The notes under the pieces were generated by a model. That model was not told the DNA's origin. It saw only the letters and a program-made list of their open reading frames with translations, and made no database searches. Position numbers and translations under genes: made by a program. Positions 38,301 to 55,168 of a stretch of 64,000 nt of DNA are shown piece by piece. Position 1 is the first letter of the stretch. Every line of letters begins with the position of its first letter. The stretch is from Litomosoides sigmodontis (taxonomy: Eukaryota > Nematoda > Chromadorea > Rhabditida > Onchocercidae): NCBI GenBank assembly GCA_963070105.1, contig OY718807.1:4127001-4191000 (forward strand), read 5' to 3'.

Positions 38301-38734
38301 CACAATGCTGCAATACGATAAAACTGAACAAATTTTCATAAAATATTTTACATTTGGAGGACATTTGAAGATTTATTTTCAATCTTCCCATTACTGTAAT
38401 TTGCGAAATTAAGGATGGATATGACGCAGATTTCATTTCTACGACTATCGCTTTTGCTTAATTATCAGAAAATTATATAATTTAATCAATAATTTTTTTA
38501 CTTTCATAATTTCTAACTTATTATTCATTAAAAGTTATCAAAAAACAAAAAGACTGATTTGCTGATAAGCAGCTTATTTCCGCTTGTTGGTCGATAATTC
38601 ATTTCGTGTATATTTTAAAATGAAATGCAATTCATTGTGAAGAAATTAGGATTTAAATTACCTGTAAGTATTGTTTGCCCGATGAAACAATGTGCCATGC
38701 TTGCAGTCAACAAAAATTCGTAAATACGAATCAT
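35379..38734 (-). CDS. IgGFc-binding-domain secreted protein
   Basis: Ten exons in phase: 38662..38734, 38051..38307, 37575..37722, 37208..37422, 36910..37075, 36517..36736, 36240..36390, 35830..36043, 35699..35731, 35379..35632, giving 576 residues. An N-terminal segment (MIRIYEFLLTASMAHCFIG) looks like a signal peptide. The body resembles the IgGFc-binding protein N-terminal domain family (Pfam IgGFc_binding), with the hallmark YGREFIFVYPPN near residue 40. Later come VILDGI, ASNAW, NNYAFALPP, a Cys-bearing FGCFMP segment and NPVILDEYG-type repeats. Family members are extracellular mucin-associated or surface proteins, and several nematode paralogues are uncharacterised. The last exon is Thr/Ser-rich with a hydrophobic stretch near its end, so the protein may be tethered to the membrane. 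The ligand is unknown. Confidence 0.83.
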
Positions 38735-39979
38735 TTCCCAAATGAATCAGTCTATTTGATAAAAACTACTTTATCAGCTCTTCAACATGTGTCGACATAA
38801 TTTCTTATCTGAAAATGAACATAAATTTCGAAGATTGACTGCTAGCACAACACATTGACATGTATGAAATTATGTGTTGTAAACACTTCTTGATAAGAAA
38901 AACTTTTAAATTTTAAAAGTGCAGAAAATTTTCAATTCAAATTTGGCAAATTCAGTTCAAATTAAAAATTGAAGTTTGCTCATACATTGATTTCATAAGA
39001 CAAAATCATTTTAATTTGTTTAATTCAAATTTTTATTCCCTTGCACAAATATACGATCACAAATTATCACTGACTACCAGTGAATGCTAAGTTTTCATGA
39101 AAAAAATGAGTAATAGGTAAATTCATGTATTTCCAAAAAATTCCCCGTCGATGAACGATGAAATGAGATATGAACGGTCCTTCCGACATCTTTCGCTCAG
39201 AGCTGTTGGTCATTGTGGTCCACTTGCTTCTCGACCATTTGCAATTATCAAGAAGGAAGGAGCTTGCTAGTGTAATTGCTTTATGGCTTTTTCATTTTGG
39301 CATTGTTGCAAAAAGTTTTACTTAATCTCCGAGATGGAATAGCTAGCGTAAAATGAAATGGTTAGAAATTTCTGAAATTATCAGAAATTAATTTCATTAT
39401 TTCTAAGCTGAAAGATCAAAATTCAAAAATTTTACTTGCAGTTTAGCAATTCTTTCAAATAATTTGTAAAAAATTACAAGAATTTCGAATAGTTGTTTAT
39501 TTTTTTATTAATATGAAATAAACAATAAACGAGGCATTAAGTAAACAGTCCTAATTTAGATGTTTGGAAAAAAGGCACGAATTGAAATGAAAAGAGCAAT
39601 AAATATGACATGGAAGAAGAGATCAGAAGAGAATAGTTGGAGAAGTCAAATTGAAATTTATTTTAAAGTTAAATAAATTGTAAATAAAAATTTCAGCACA
39701 ACTTGCAAATCTGTTATGTTGAAATATGACAAGAATGTAGCATAGCTAACAGTGTTATAAGACTCTCCCAAAAACTTCTTATCTTTCCTTTACCATAATT
39801 TCAAAGCATTTTTATCTGTCAAAGTAAAGTCATTTTTGGTTCACCAAAAATTTCTTTCAAATAATTATCATTTTTAACATATAAAATTTTTAAAAAAACA
39901 CAAAAATTTGCCTATCTAAATGTTTTATCGTTTTTTTTGCTAAAAAAGTAGAAAATGTATGCTGAAACGGAAACAAAAT
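38735..39979. other. Spacer, nothing assigned
   Basis: AT-rich sequence between two minus-strand genes that both encode secretory-pathway proteins. It should include the promoter of the IgGFc-binding-like gene. Confidence 0.5.
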
Positions 39980-41720
39980 TTAATTATCTTTACGCTTATC
40001 AGTTTCTCGCGTTTCCTCAACTACGCCACACTTTTTATCAATGCGATCCTTTTCAAGCGTTCCGATTATCAGTATAGCTAAGAGGAAGCCAGAAAGCAAC
40101 AGTGATATAAGATTGCATGATAACCAAAATTCCGATGACTTTTCACAACCTTTCGGACACGGCAACAGTGCTGGCTCTTTTCTTCCATTAATTGCTTTCT
40201 AAAAATACAAAAAAAAAGAATCATTCATTAAAGTCACAATTTAAATTGTTGTGAACTTCATACATTTCAGCACAAAACATTTTCAGCTCCACCCTGAATG
40301 AGTAATTTTGCACAACGATATCAATCACTGCACTATTATCATATCATTTGATCATTTCCTTATCACGTGTTCTTCTCACAGCCCCTTCTTATCATTTATC
40401 ATCCTCATCATCTACTAAGCTTCCGATCAAGTTAGCTGCGATGGCAGTGACATAGCCACTGAACTCAACCCAATGATAACATTATCACCAACATCAATTA
40501 TCATTATCATCAACGTCGTGCTGCTTTGTTATCGCAGTAAAGTAAACTTACGAAAGAGGCAGCACCAAAAGTCGTTATTGTTTTATTAATGAGTTCTGTC
40601 GTTACAATGCCATCCTTGTACGAATAATCGTTCCTCCTATGTGTCGTCATTCTCTCAATACTTTTCTGCAACGGTAATATTTCTAAATAAAAAGTTAATA
40701 GAAAAAAACAACGAGAAAATATTGAAAAACTAGTTAACTGCAGAAGGAAAAAATAAAACACAAATGCAATTATGTAGGATTAAAAGTTTCACTCAAAATT
40801 TTAATTATTTTGCTATAAATAGTCCAATTTTCAAACTAACTTTTGCAATCTCATCGGAAGTGGGTAACTTCCCATAATGCTCCTTTGTTGCTATTAAAAT
40901 GTTCGCCGGAAATTAAAATCGTCGTTTAAGTTAAATTTAAATCGTTTAAGGGATTGTTAAATTGAAAAATGGAAAGGCAATTAATTGTAACTTAAGTTAC
41001 ATCCTTCTTGTATTCAATTTAACAATTTCATATTTCATATTTTCTGCTCTCGATAAATTTAGGGGAGTAGTGGAAAAACCTCGTGTGATTCATTTCAAAT
41101 TTTATCAAAAAAACTGATCCCTTACATTATCAGCTGTTTCACCACCTCTACTTCGTAGACTACTCTACCAGGCGATATTATCCACGTAATTTGAAGTCAA
41201 ACAAAGAAATGAACCTGTGTGGTAACATATCGTAAGAATGCATCCAGAAGTGCTTTATTAAAAAAATGAGCTGTTTTGTTCCAGCATGACAAATTCTGTA
41301 AAACCAAAAAATTTAAATCAAACTTTCATGAAATCATTTGACAGCATCTCACAGTGGCACATTTCGTTCTGTTAAAGAGAAATAATTTAAAACATTTAAG
41401 AAATACAGGACATGAAAGCATATTTTCCGTTTTTCTGACCTTATAGTTTAGCTTACATTTTTAGCTGACAGCAAAAAACAGTAAGGAGGTCTGGTCTACC
41501 TCAACCGACACATACTAACTCTGCTAACGCTCTGATGGATCGGTAAAAATTAAACTTACTGTTTCAGGTGATAGGATAAATGAGAGAGTGGAACCTGATC
41601 AAATTTGCTGGAGCAATGTGAACTGCATTCCTCATCCTGTCGTCCTCCTTCGCATGCTGATATCAGTGATAACAGAAGTAGCACAGTACCTTCTTCCATC
41701 CGTTCCGCACTACCACGCAT
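39980..41720 (-). CDS. Small type I membrane protein, unknown family
   Basis: Proposed exons: 41560..41720, 41353..41368, 41215..41295, 41146..41164, 40841..40890, 40552..40665, 39980..40198. They total 220 codons with continuous phase. The start has a signal-peptide-like segment (EEGTVLLLLSLISACEGG) followed by a Cys-bearing region (DEECSSHC, TKCATNLSCW). The middle is hydrophilic with an N-glycosylation-like NKT. The C-terminal exon has CPKGCEK, then one hydrophobic helix (about 20 residues with SLLLSGFLLAIL) and a charged cytosolic tail ending KRKDN. The two microexons (16 and 19 bases) were chosen because they restore phase and have acceptable splice sites. They are the weakest part. The three 3' exons are firmer. 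I recognise no family. Confidence 0.55.
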
Positions 41721-41731
41721 AGCACATGATG

Positions 41732-41740
41732 CTGTAGGTG
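41732..41740 (-). promoter_or_regulatory. Candidate trans-splice acceptor
   Basis: CACCTACAG on the minus strand lies 11 bases upstream of the ATG at 41720. Confidence 0.4.
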
Positions 41741-42689
41741 AAAATGATTTGATGGTGATAAATCGAGCAACTGATAACGACTACAGCGCTCCCTCCATTC
41801 GCTGTATACTGATAACAGTGATAATAATGATAATGTAATTTGCAGTGGAAATGTTACACAAATTGGTAATTTTTTTTCCCTTTTTACTATTTTTTTCTAG
41901 CACCATTTGCGGTCATTAAAAAATGATGGAATTTTTAGGAAAATGAAATGAAAATGTCACCGTGTAAACTGTTAACGGTTGTTAACGACAGTTCGATGAA
42001 ATACGAAGTTTGAAATGAAAAATGGTCACATTGCACACACAATTTGCAAGTGACGTGCGATTCAAGCATTACAATAATTATTGCTTTTATTGCATTTATC
42101 ACAATAGGCGGAAGGCACAACACAAAGAATCACTATTTTCCAAAGAAAAAAATGATGAAACTGATATAAACAACCGGAAATTAACGGGTTGCAAGAGGGG
42201 TTCATTAGATAGTAGAGAAATGTGCGAATTCACTTTGAACTCTGATGAAATTCCGGATGAATTGAAATTAGGAATGGAATGAAGCAATCGCTTCTCGAAG
42301 AATTTCAAAAAAAAAATTCGATTAGTTAGAGTTAGAGAAAACAGACTATTTATAGCCTCAGCTGGTTAATCCTACCGCTAAAATCACAAAATCAACCATT
42401 TTTTTTATTTTAAGAAAAAAAACCAAAAGTAATTGAAATTATTGAAAATTCCCGTGAATTTAAATTTCGAAGGCACAACCAAACAACTTGATCATTTTCG
42501 TTCTCCCAATGATGCGACTCATTTAAAATTATGAAATTAAACCTCACACTAACCTTTCATTAACTGTCGCTCTTTACTGAAGCGAACAAGGATAATTTTT
42601 CAAAATTAAATTAGTGAAAAAGTTGCTTTCGTCGTGAGAGTGAACATAGTTGAACGAAAAAGCAAATGAATAAATTAAGGACGCCGCAC

Positions 42690-42860
42690 ACATACACACA
42701 GACACATACATACACACACACGCACACACACACACGCATACATATAGTTATATACAGACATAGACACATAGAGATACACACATACACACGCACATACGCA
42801 CACATAGAGACACACACACAGACGCAAACATACGGACACACATACACAGACAGACACTTC
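42690..42860. repeat. Imperfect CA microsatellite
   Basis: CACA units interrupted by TA and GA steps. Open frames over it on both strands are repeat artefacts. A second short CA tract is at 42965-43000. Confidence 0.85.
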
Positions 42861-43103
42861 TCGTTTTATTTTACAGATTTTTAGAGTTTGTAAAAAACTT
42901 TCACAAATTGATACTATCGTACGAATATGATGGAAAAATGCAACGAAAGCATTTGCACATAACCGCACACACACACACATACACACACACACACAAATAC
43001 ACAGGTAAAAGTGATCATCCCATTTTTCAATCTTCTCGCTCTATAAAATTTCGGTACAAATATATGTCTGCACTGTTGCCGCGTGTGCTTCTTCTTTGTT
43101 TCA

Positions 43104-43106
<3 letters not shown>

Positions 43107-43192
<86 letters not shown>
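43107..43192. repeat. Perfect (TG)43 microsatellite
   Basis: Eighty-six uninterrupted bases of TG. This is the longest pure tract in the window and likely polymorphic. Confidence 0.95.
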
Positions 43193-43193
<1 letters not shown>

Positions 43194-44776
43194 AAACCGA
43201 TCGGAGAGGAGGCGATGTCACATGCAGGTAGGTATGCTAGCACCAAATTTATTTATTGTTAAAAATCAATGTTAAGCGTTATCAGCTGGTATCAGTGTGA
43301 TTATTTAAAGTTGGCAGTGTTGCCTTTGTACACTTACATATATGTATTTCTCTTCCGCCGCTCAAACACAAATAACTGTTATATTCAACAATTTACCGCA
43401 ACTACCCGCGTGCTACCTGTCACCTCGTACGACAGACTGAAATGACACTTGGAAATTGTGAAGTGTTGAAGTTGAAGTGTTAAAGTAATTAACTAATATA
43501 TTTAAAATTTTATATTATTAACAAAATGTGCGCACACTGTCAGCTACATGCATGAATGACATGCACAAATTAAATGATCACTTTTTGCTCATTTTAGGTT
43601 GAAATAATTTCAGGTTGCACTCGCAACCTCGGTTTGCTCCCAACGTCTTATCACAGGTTGATAACACATCACTGATAAATCATCTCATCCGACATCTTCC
43701 ACCAACACTTCTACTTACCGTGATATCCTCAAGCACGAAGTTTGATCCTATTTTAGTTTTAGGTTATAAAAAAAACTCAATCTTTTCATTTATATTATTC
43801 GCTTACAGCTATTGACACTGATAAAAGAAATGATAAGAAGAATGAGGTGCTGTACATCTAATTGAATTTTAAACAAAGTGGCAGAGTGAAATGAGGTGGG
43901 GTATTTAGTTTCATCCTTTTTACGACATATCCCTTCATGTATTGCACGCAATCACAAAATTCAAAGTAATTAATAATTAAAAAAAAAATTAAAACGAAAA
44001 GCGCAATTTTTGTGGAACAAATGTCTCTCGCTGAACTAACTTTTCAAATGTATAAATTTCAATTCAATAAATATTACAATGTTTAATGTGATGAATCATC
44101 TAGCTAATTCTCATCTTCTCTTCTCTTCGTGGTCTGATAACTTATCATATTTCGATCGACTGTGTGCTCTAACCAGATCTGACTTGAAGCAGCTTTTCAT
44201 TTTTATATTCACGTCACGCATTTATCCATGCATACAATAGCACGTCGATCACTCCATCCTCCTCTCCACGTAGAGTTACGAGAGGAGGAAGACGAGACAA
44301 GTGTGCTGCTTCTTACTCTTCCGTCACCTCCTACTCTCATCCTTCGAAATAAATTGGAATGCAACCTCTTTGTGAGAGGTCAGCTATCATTTGCAGTAAA
44401 TATGAGTTCGGCTACAATGATGCGTACGATCACGTCATCATCTTCATCAGCCATGTACGTACGTTGCCCCTTCCTCTGCACTCAAACACAATCGACCACT
44501 CAAATTCATATCTATCGGTAGACAGTTATCCTGTCCCTACCTTTCCACTAATCACTCAAACCTTCGTACCACACTTGCGGTGAGTCAGCTAGGAAACGAA
44601 GTCAATTCGATAGTGGTCAAAGTGTAATTGGCATCAGCGGTCCAGCTTACTGCTCTCTATTTTCGATAGTTACTAATTAATTAATTAATCGACTGTTCGC
44701 TTCATTTGTCTCTTCGCTACGAATGTTCTATCGAGCAAAATCATCTCAATAAATTTTTTGCATGCATCAAAAAACG

Positions 44777-44799
44777 TCTCTCTCTCTCTCTCTCTCTCT
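44777..44799. repeat. CT microsatellite
   Basis: Pure TC dinucleotide run. Confidence 0.85.
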
Positions 44800-46674
44800 G
44801 TTTACTTTTCACAAAAAGTGCCATTTACGTTCTTCTGGATCAGCTATCCGCAGCGATCATGATCTCTACCAATTGTTGATAAATCACTTACAATTCTCAT
44901 ATGACATGTGCGACATTCTCTCCTAAAGAAGGAAATCAATTCTCATCAAACATTCCACTCTGTCTAACTAAGACTGAAACTAAAACTCTCAAGTACAAGC
45001 GTTCGTTTCGTTTTAATTATTAGTAACTGAGACATTTCTCAAACAAAGAAGCAGTTTTTTTTTTGTTTAATTACTTTTGTGTTGAACTCTCTCATTTTTT
45101 TCGCGTTCAAAATGAAACAGTGCCATCTGTGATGTATCAATTAATTATTCCTTTATTAATAAATCTTTTTATGGCTACTAATTAACATCTTTGATGCTAA
45201 TCATTGATTGAAATTTAAATTAGCTATCAGCAATATTAAAAATTATTTTCACTTTCTCAATTTGCGACCGTAAAATATTACTTCAAAATGTGCAGTACGA
45301 AAAATTACATTTAGAAAAGTGAGTGGAGGCATTTCGCTAAAAAGCGACGGATGGAAGATTTTTTTTTTTGGTAGATTTCTTGCTTCCTCACATTTTAGGA
45401 AGACGAAAGGGTCAAAGTATGCACTTGCATTTTTTGCTTAAACCAACGAGCTTATTTCCACAAGCACTTTGACGATGCGCTTCGTTGCTCTCAGCGAAAT
45501 CGCCGCAGCGCTTCGCATCTCTGATCAATGAAAGATGGCGAGGAAAATGTTTTTAGCACTAAAATTTGAACTTTAGGGGCAAACCAATCTCATTTGTTTA
45601 CAAAATTCGAATGTATGGAAATTTTTCTTTTTTTGAAACTTAAAATCGCTAATTTTCTGTGGTCTTGTAGAAATATATACAGCTGTGTTAATAAATTGTT
45701 ATTGCTGTAAAATGAAATGCATTAATGAAGTGGTCAAGGACTGGTTTTTTTTGCGGTACCAAATTTCACCGCGCTTCTCTTCTTCTTCCCCATCTTTCCT
45801 TCTCTACTCCATTCCGTTATTCCTCACTCAATCCACTCCGGAAGTCCGGAAAATAGGGTCGCTGAATATGGATCACTTCCGTAATGCGCAAAACCATAAC
45901 CAGAGATTCTGATCTTTGGCTTTGTGAGACTGAAACTGACAAATTAGCATAACAAATGATAGCCAAGAAGACTTCGCTCGCTATCATTCCAGGCAACAAT
46001 TTCCCATTGCTCTATCACAGATGGTAAGTGTTGGATATTATAATCCTTTCAGACGTGATGATCTGTCTGTCTGAAATAAGAAATGACGTAAGCATTACTA
46101 AAATTCACGCATAAGCTAAACGTTAAGCATATTTTTCGTCGGAGGGAAAATGAGCTGTTTCGAACCAATTGCACTGCGTGGTTGAAGCTTACTTCACTCT
46201 GTGCTTCAGGAAACATCGAAATTTCATCACAGCCGTATTCAACATGCCAAAGTCGATTATGCACATTGCTTCTTTGTTGTTTGTGTGCAGCACAGGGAGA
46301 CCGTACGTATTTCAGCGGCATCAATTGAAGCCGCCGAAGTACAGAAGAGAGAAATTAGTTAGAGAAAGTAGGGGTTATTGCAAATGATGTCTGTAATTAG
46401 TAATTCAGTTCAGTTGCGATAAACTGATGTGAATGGTTTTACTTATTTCAAGTGGAAATGAAGAAACTATCATGAAGTGTGAGACTAGTGAGCTTTGAAG
46501 TGCCGATCGATCGGTTGCGAGGTGGAAGTAGAAGAGTGTGGATTCCTTCAAATCATAAACAGTTAGCCGACTGCCGTAACTGATTGCTTACTTTTATTTC
46601 ACAATTTAACTGTTGTACAATTCTCACTGTAATTGTAGCAATAATAGCAAATTGTGGTCAAATGTCCACTGGCG

Positions 46675-46728
46675 GATCAATAGTTTTGAAGAGAAACCGA
46701 TGATCAATAGTTTTGGAAGAGAAACCTG
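46675..46728. repeat. Tandem duplication of about 27 bases
   Basis: GATCAATAGTTTTG-AAGAGAAACC occurs twice in a row. The second copy has one extra G. Confidence 0.8.
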
Positions 46729-47697
46729 AGAAACGCGAAGTGAATTCGACGGATAAATGTGGCAAATGATAAAAATTGATTTTTACATGTTAAGAAGTTG
46801 AGAAAAGTGAAGATGACGTGTTCATTGCTGTTCACGTCTTGCACGCACTTCACGTCCCGACTGCACTGAACTGCCCAAAGTGATCGAGCAACTGCATGTG
46901 CAACAACCTGTACCTGTAGCATCCTCTCCTATCACCAATTATTTGCAGCCTACCTATCTCCTGAAACAAAAAAAGAAAGGAAATCACAACACGCACACAC
47001 GCAAGCAAGCACGGCTTACGCTCATCCATTGACGTACACAAACAGATAATCAATCGATTTACGTCGAATTTAGAAACCGAAAGCTTCTCTCACTGACTGC
47101 TCGTCATCATTGGACCATTCCCTATTTTTCACTGTTTTTTTGTTCTTTGTTCACCGACAATAAGCCAACGTCGCGTGGCTGTCGAAGAGAGCAAGCAGCA
47201 ATAGACGCACATGTAAATCACAATGTGTCACTTTGCATGAAACCATTTAACTGAGAGTTTGGAAAAATTTATTTGTTTACGAAAATTCCATCTTTTACTC
47301 TTTCACTCTAATCTAGCACGTTGCATTTAAATAAAATGAATTCAAATTTAAATTACTAATGCAAAATTTATGCTTCTCTTTGCATCTACAGAAGTTTTCA
47401 TTATCATTTTCGTTTTTTAACGAAATGAAATTTATTTAAAGCATTTTAAGGTTGCGATGCATTCAAACATGCAATCATTACTTCTTATGCAAATTTTTTG
47501 GAATATTAAATGAAAAAAAGGACCTTTACATTTGAATTTACAACTTTTATTCGTCTGACGTAACGTTAACGTTTGTCTGAACTTAAATTATATCTTTTTC
47601 TTCAAATGTAAATGACTTCCTAGAAAGGTCATATTACTTGCGTTAATTTGTTAAAGATTTTCAATAAACGAAGTCTCTCTCTTCCCCTCTATTCCTC

Positions 47698-47721
47698 GCT
47701 CTCTCTCTCTCTCTCTCTCTC
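47698..47721. repeat. CT microsatellite
   Basis: Pure CT run in a pyrimidine-rich neighbourhood. Confidence 0.85.
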
Positions 47722-48672
47722 CTTCACTGTGTCGTTGAAGAGCTAAAGAGTGCTACTTGCGACAATGGGACATTTCCAATGCAAAACTTCCATTCATTTC
47801 AGTGGCACATGCGGAACTCTCATTGATTCTTCGTCGTCCGACATTTTCAACTTCCACGTTGCCTTTCCGACCAACCAAGTAGTCTCATTGCTATAGCACA
47901 CATTAAAGTACGTACGACAGGAAGAATTAGCACTCTCAATCAGACCGCTTTTCACTGCTATTTAAGCCGCTCAGTGGGAACGCCCGGGAATGAAAAGTTC
48001 GAAAACACAACTAAAAAATTAGCTAATAAAGCTGTGCTCACTTGCACTTTCATGCGCATTTGTAAGCGAACTCACCTTCGATAGCTTGGAATTAGCTTGC
48101 AGCTTTGTGGAGTATCCGTGTTCACGTACTTCATCCTGAATTTCTTGACACAATGAACGATATCCCTCTTTTCTTTGTTACTGATAAAACGTAGTTTTTG
48201 TTTGTCAACAACAATTTTGGCTAATTTCATTAGCTAATTATGCAATAGTACTCATTAGTTATATCTTCCAGCTGTTGAAATTCTCTGAAAAATTCAAAAA
48301 GTTAATTTGCCTAAGAAATCAAATTGCCTGTTAAAATAATTCTTATGGAGTGGAAAAAAATAGGAAAACATTGATGTAATTGGCAAATAAGCCAATGGTG
48401 CAGAATCGATAAAACATTACTTTCAGACTTCTGGCTACATTCTCTCCCTCTTACCGCTTTCTTCTTTTTTCCCATAAAAAATTTACATTAAAATTAAAAA
48501 ATTTTGTTTATTCTGGGAAATCTTCAGAGTACTCTCTTGGTAAGTTTGAATTAGCTCTTTAAAAATTCCTTTTGTTCATTCAATTTTAGAGTTATTGAAA
48601 AGAAAAAAAAACAAGGCATTAAGAATATATGCGTAAGTAAGTGAATGGTACTACTACTGAGTACTTACGGTG

Positions 48673-48750
48673 CCACCACCACCACCACCACCACCACCAC
48701 CACCACCACCACCACCACCACCACCACCACTACTACTACTACTACCACCA
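48673..48750. repeat. (CCA)19 plus ACT triplet repeat
   Basis: Nineteen perfect CCA units are followed by TAC units and mixed CCA/CTA units. On the minus strand the run would read poly-glycine and ends exactly at a consensus donor (GGCACC/gtaagt, near 48669). Confidence 0.9.
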
Positions 48751-50216
48751 CCACTACCGCCACTACCGCACCAACAACAACAACGAATGCATTTTTTCTT
48801 TCCTTTTTCCTTAACCACTGGGGAATTGAAATTTTTGAAATGCAATGAAAAGAAGTGGTAGATATTTATAGAAATCTCCCGATCAGCTAGTCTTCTCCAC
48901 CAACCACTTCCTCCATCTCACAGTTTGTCAGTGGTGTTCCTCGCTGTGGTGGTCAGTCGCCCCTTGCTTCTTCACCTCTTCCAATCCTCTTTCACTTCAT
49001 CATGCTATTTCAGCCTATCATTTCATTCAAATGATAAACATTAATGAAATTTAACTAAATTTTCATCTCTTCGCAATTTTTGTGCCATTAAAATTGTCCT
49101 GAAAGATGATGTTTTGAGTGGAAGAGCAGATAAATTGAATGAGAACAAAGCGCTCCTTTCATCTCTAGCACATTTCCTGCAAAAGATTTTCGAAAGCAAA
49201 CTCTCACATTCCAATTAACTGCTTACATTACTTCGAAGCAAATTAATGGTTTTACCCTCTAAGCACTTTTCATCTTCCTCTCCTCTCGTATACTTAATGT
49301 ATTTGAACTTTTATTTTAATAAATTTTTACACTGCGTACGCGAAGGTTAACAAAATAGTAAATGTTAGTCGACATCTCATCTCAAATAATTTCAATACTT
49401 TATTTTTCTGTGACAGCAAACAGCTGTGACGTTTCCGCAGTAACAATTAGTTGCAAGAAGATTATTATCAGTGATATCGATTTTCTACCATGTTTTGGTG
49501 GAAATTTATGAATGTAATCTTGAATTTTGCTAGAATTCCTTTCAGGCAAATCGACAAGTGTCCTTATTTTTTTCTATACATTAAAGCTGTCCATCAAAAT
49601 AAGTGCCCGGCTGTGTATGCTTAATATTAAGTCCATTCAAATCTTTCCACTTTTCGCAATGCTAATAGTGCCGTTCCTCGTGGCTCCCTAAACCGTCGCA
49701 TTGTCCGGCCAGGATAGTTATGCGTGAGACGGAAACCATTCCTCACTTCCAGCAAACGTCACTGACCCACTGTCTCTCTTATTTCCCTTCAAATATTCCT
49801 ATCACTATTGTCGCTGCTTCATCATAATTGCTATCACTATTGCTACTGCAACAATTCTACCAGTTGACCACTGCTACTGACCTCTTAACACACCGTAACT
49901 TATAACTTGCACGAATTTTTCTTTGCATTCTGTAAATTACATCCTCAATGATCTGCTAATTCGAAAATTATAAGTGTTGTCTCGGTGTTTGATTGCTTGG
50001 TTAAATGCTACAAGTGAGAATTGGGGATTCTCATTGAATTAATTTGTTTCTATAAAAATAATCATTTCAACATTGCTTGAAAATTGAACAAAATTTTTTG
50101 AACAAATACAAAGACTGGAAGCGAATTCTTCAAAGAGAGGAAAAGTGAAAGGGACAAAAAAAAGGAGTGAAATGAAATTTGACGAAAGGATGATATGAGT
50201 GGCTGCTAGATGCGCT

Positions 50217-55168
<4,952 letters not shown>

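Larger units (their letters stand above)
41741..50216. other. Gene-poor, repeat-bearing 8.5 kb
   Basis: I could not assemble any gene here. The region contains the CA/TG tracts at 42690-43192, CT tracts at 44777 and 47698, a CCA/ACT tract at 48673-48750, and a short tandem duplication at 46675. Several GC-richer patches (45470-45530, 47780-47990, 49660-49760) may be regulatory. It could carry the promoter and untranslated 5' exons of the cholinesterase-like gene. Confidence 0.45.

Noticed and set aside
41605..41838. Plus-strand 77-codon frame
   Set aside because: Shadow of the minus-strand signal-peptide exon at 41560..41720.
42611..43246. Long open frames of His-Thr or Val-Cys repeats on both strands
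   Set aside because: Products of the CA/TG microsatellites.
44228..44583. Two overlapping plus-strand frames rich in Ser, Leu and Thr
   Set aside because: No start context, splice sites or domain; the composition follows local CT-rich sequence.
45685..46387. Small frames on both strands around 46 kb
   Set aside because: No splice partners or recognisable residues; they overlap each other on opposite strands.
48645..48861. Poly-Thr and poly-Pro frames on the plus strand
   Set aside because: Artefacts of the CCA/ACT triplet tract. Only the minus frame has splice context, and it is listed as a weak finding.
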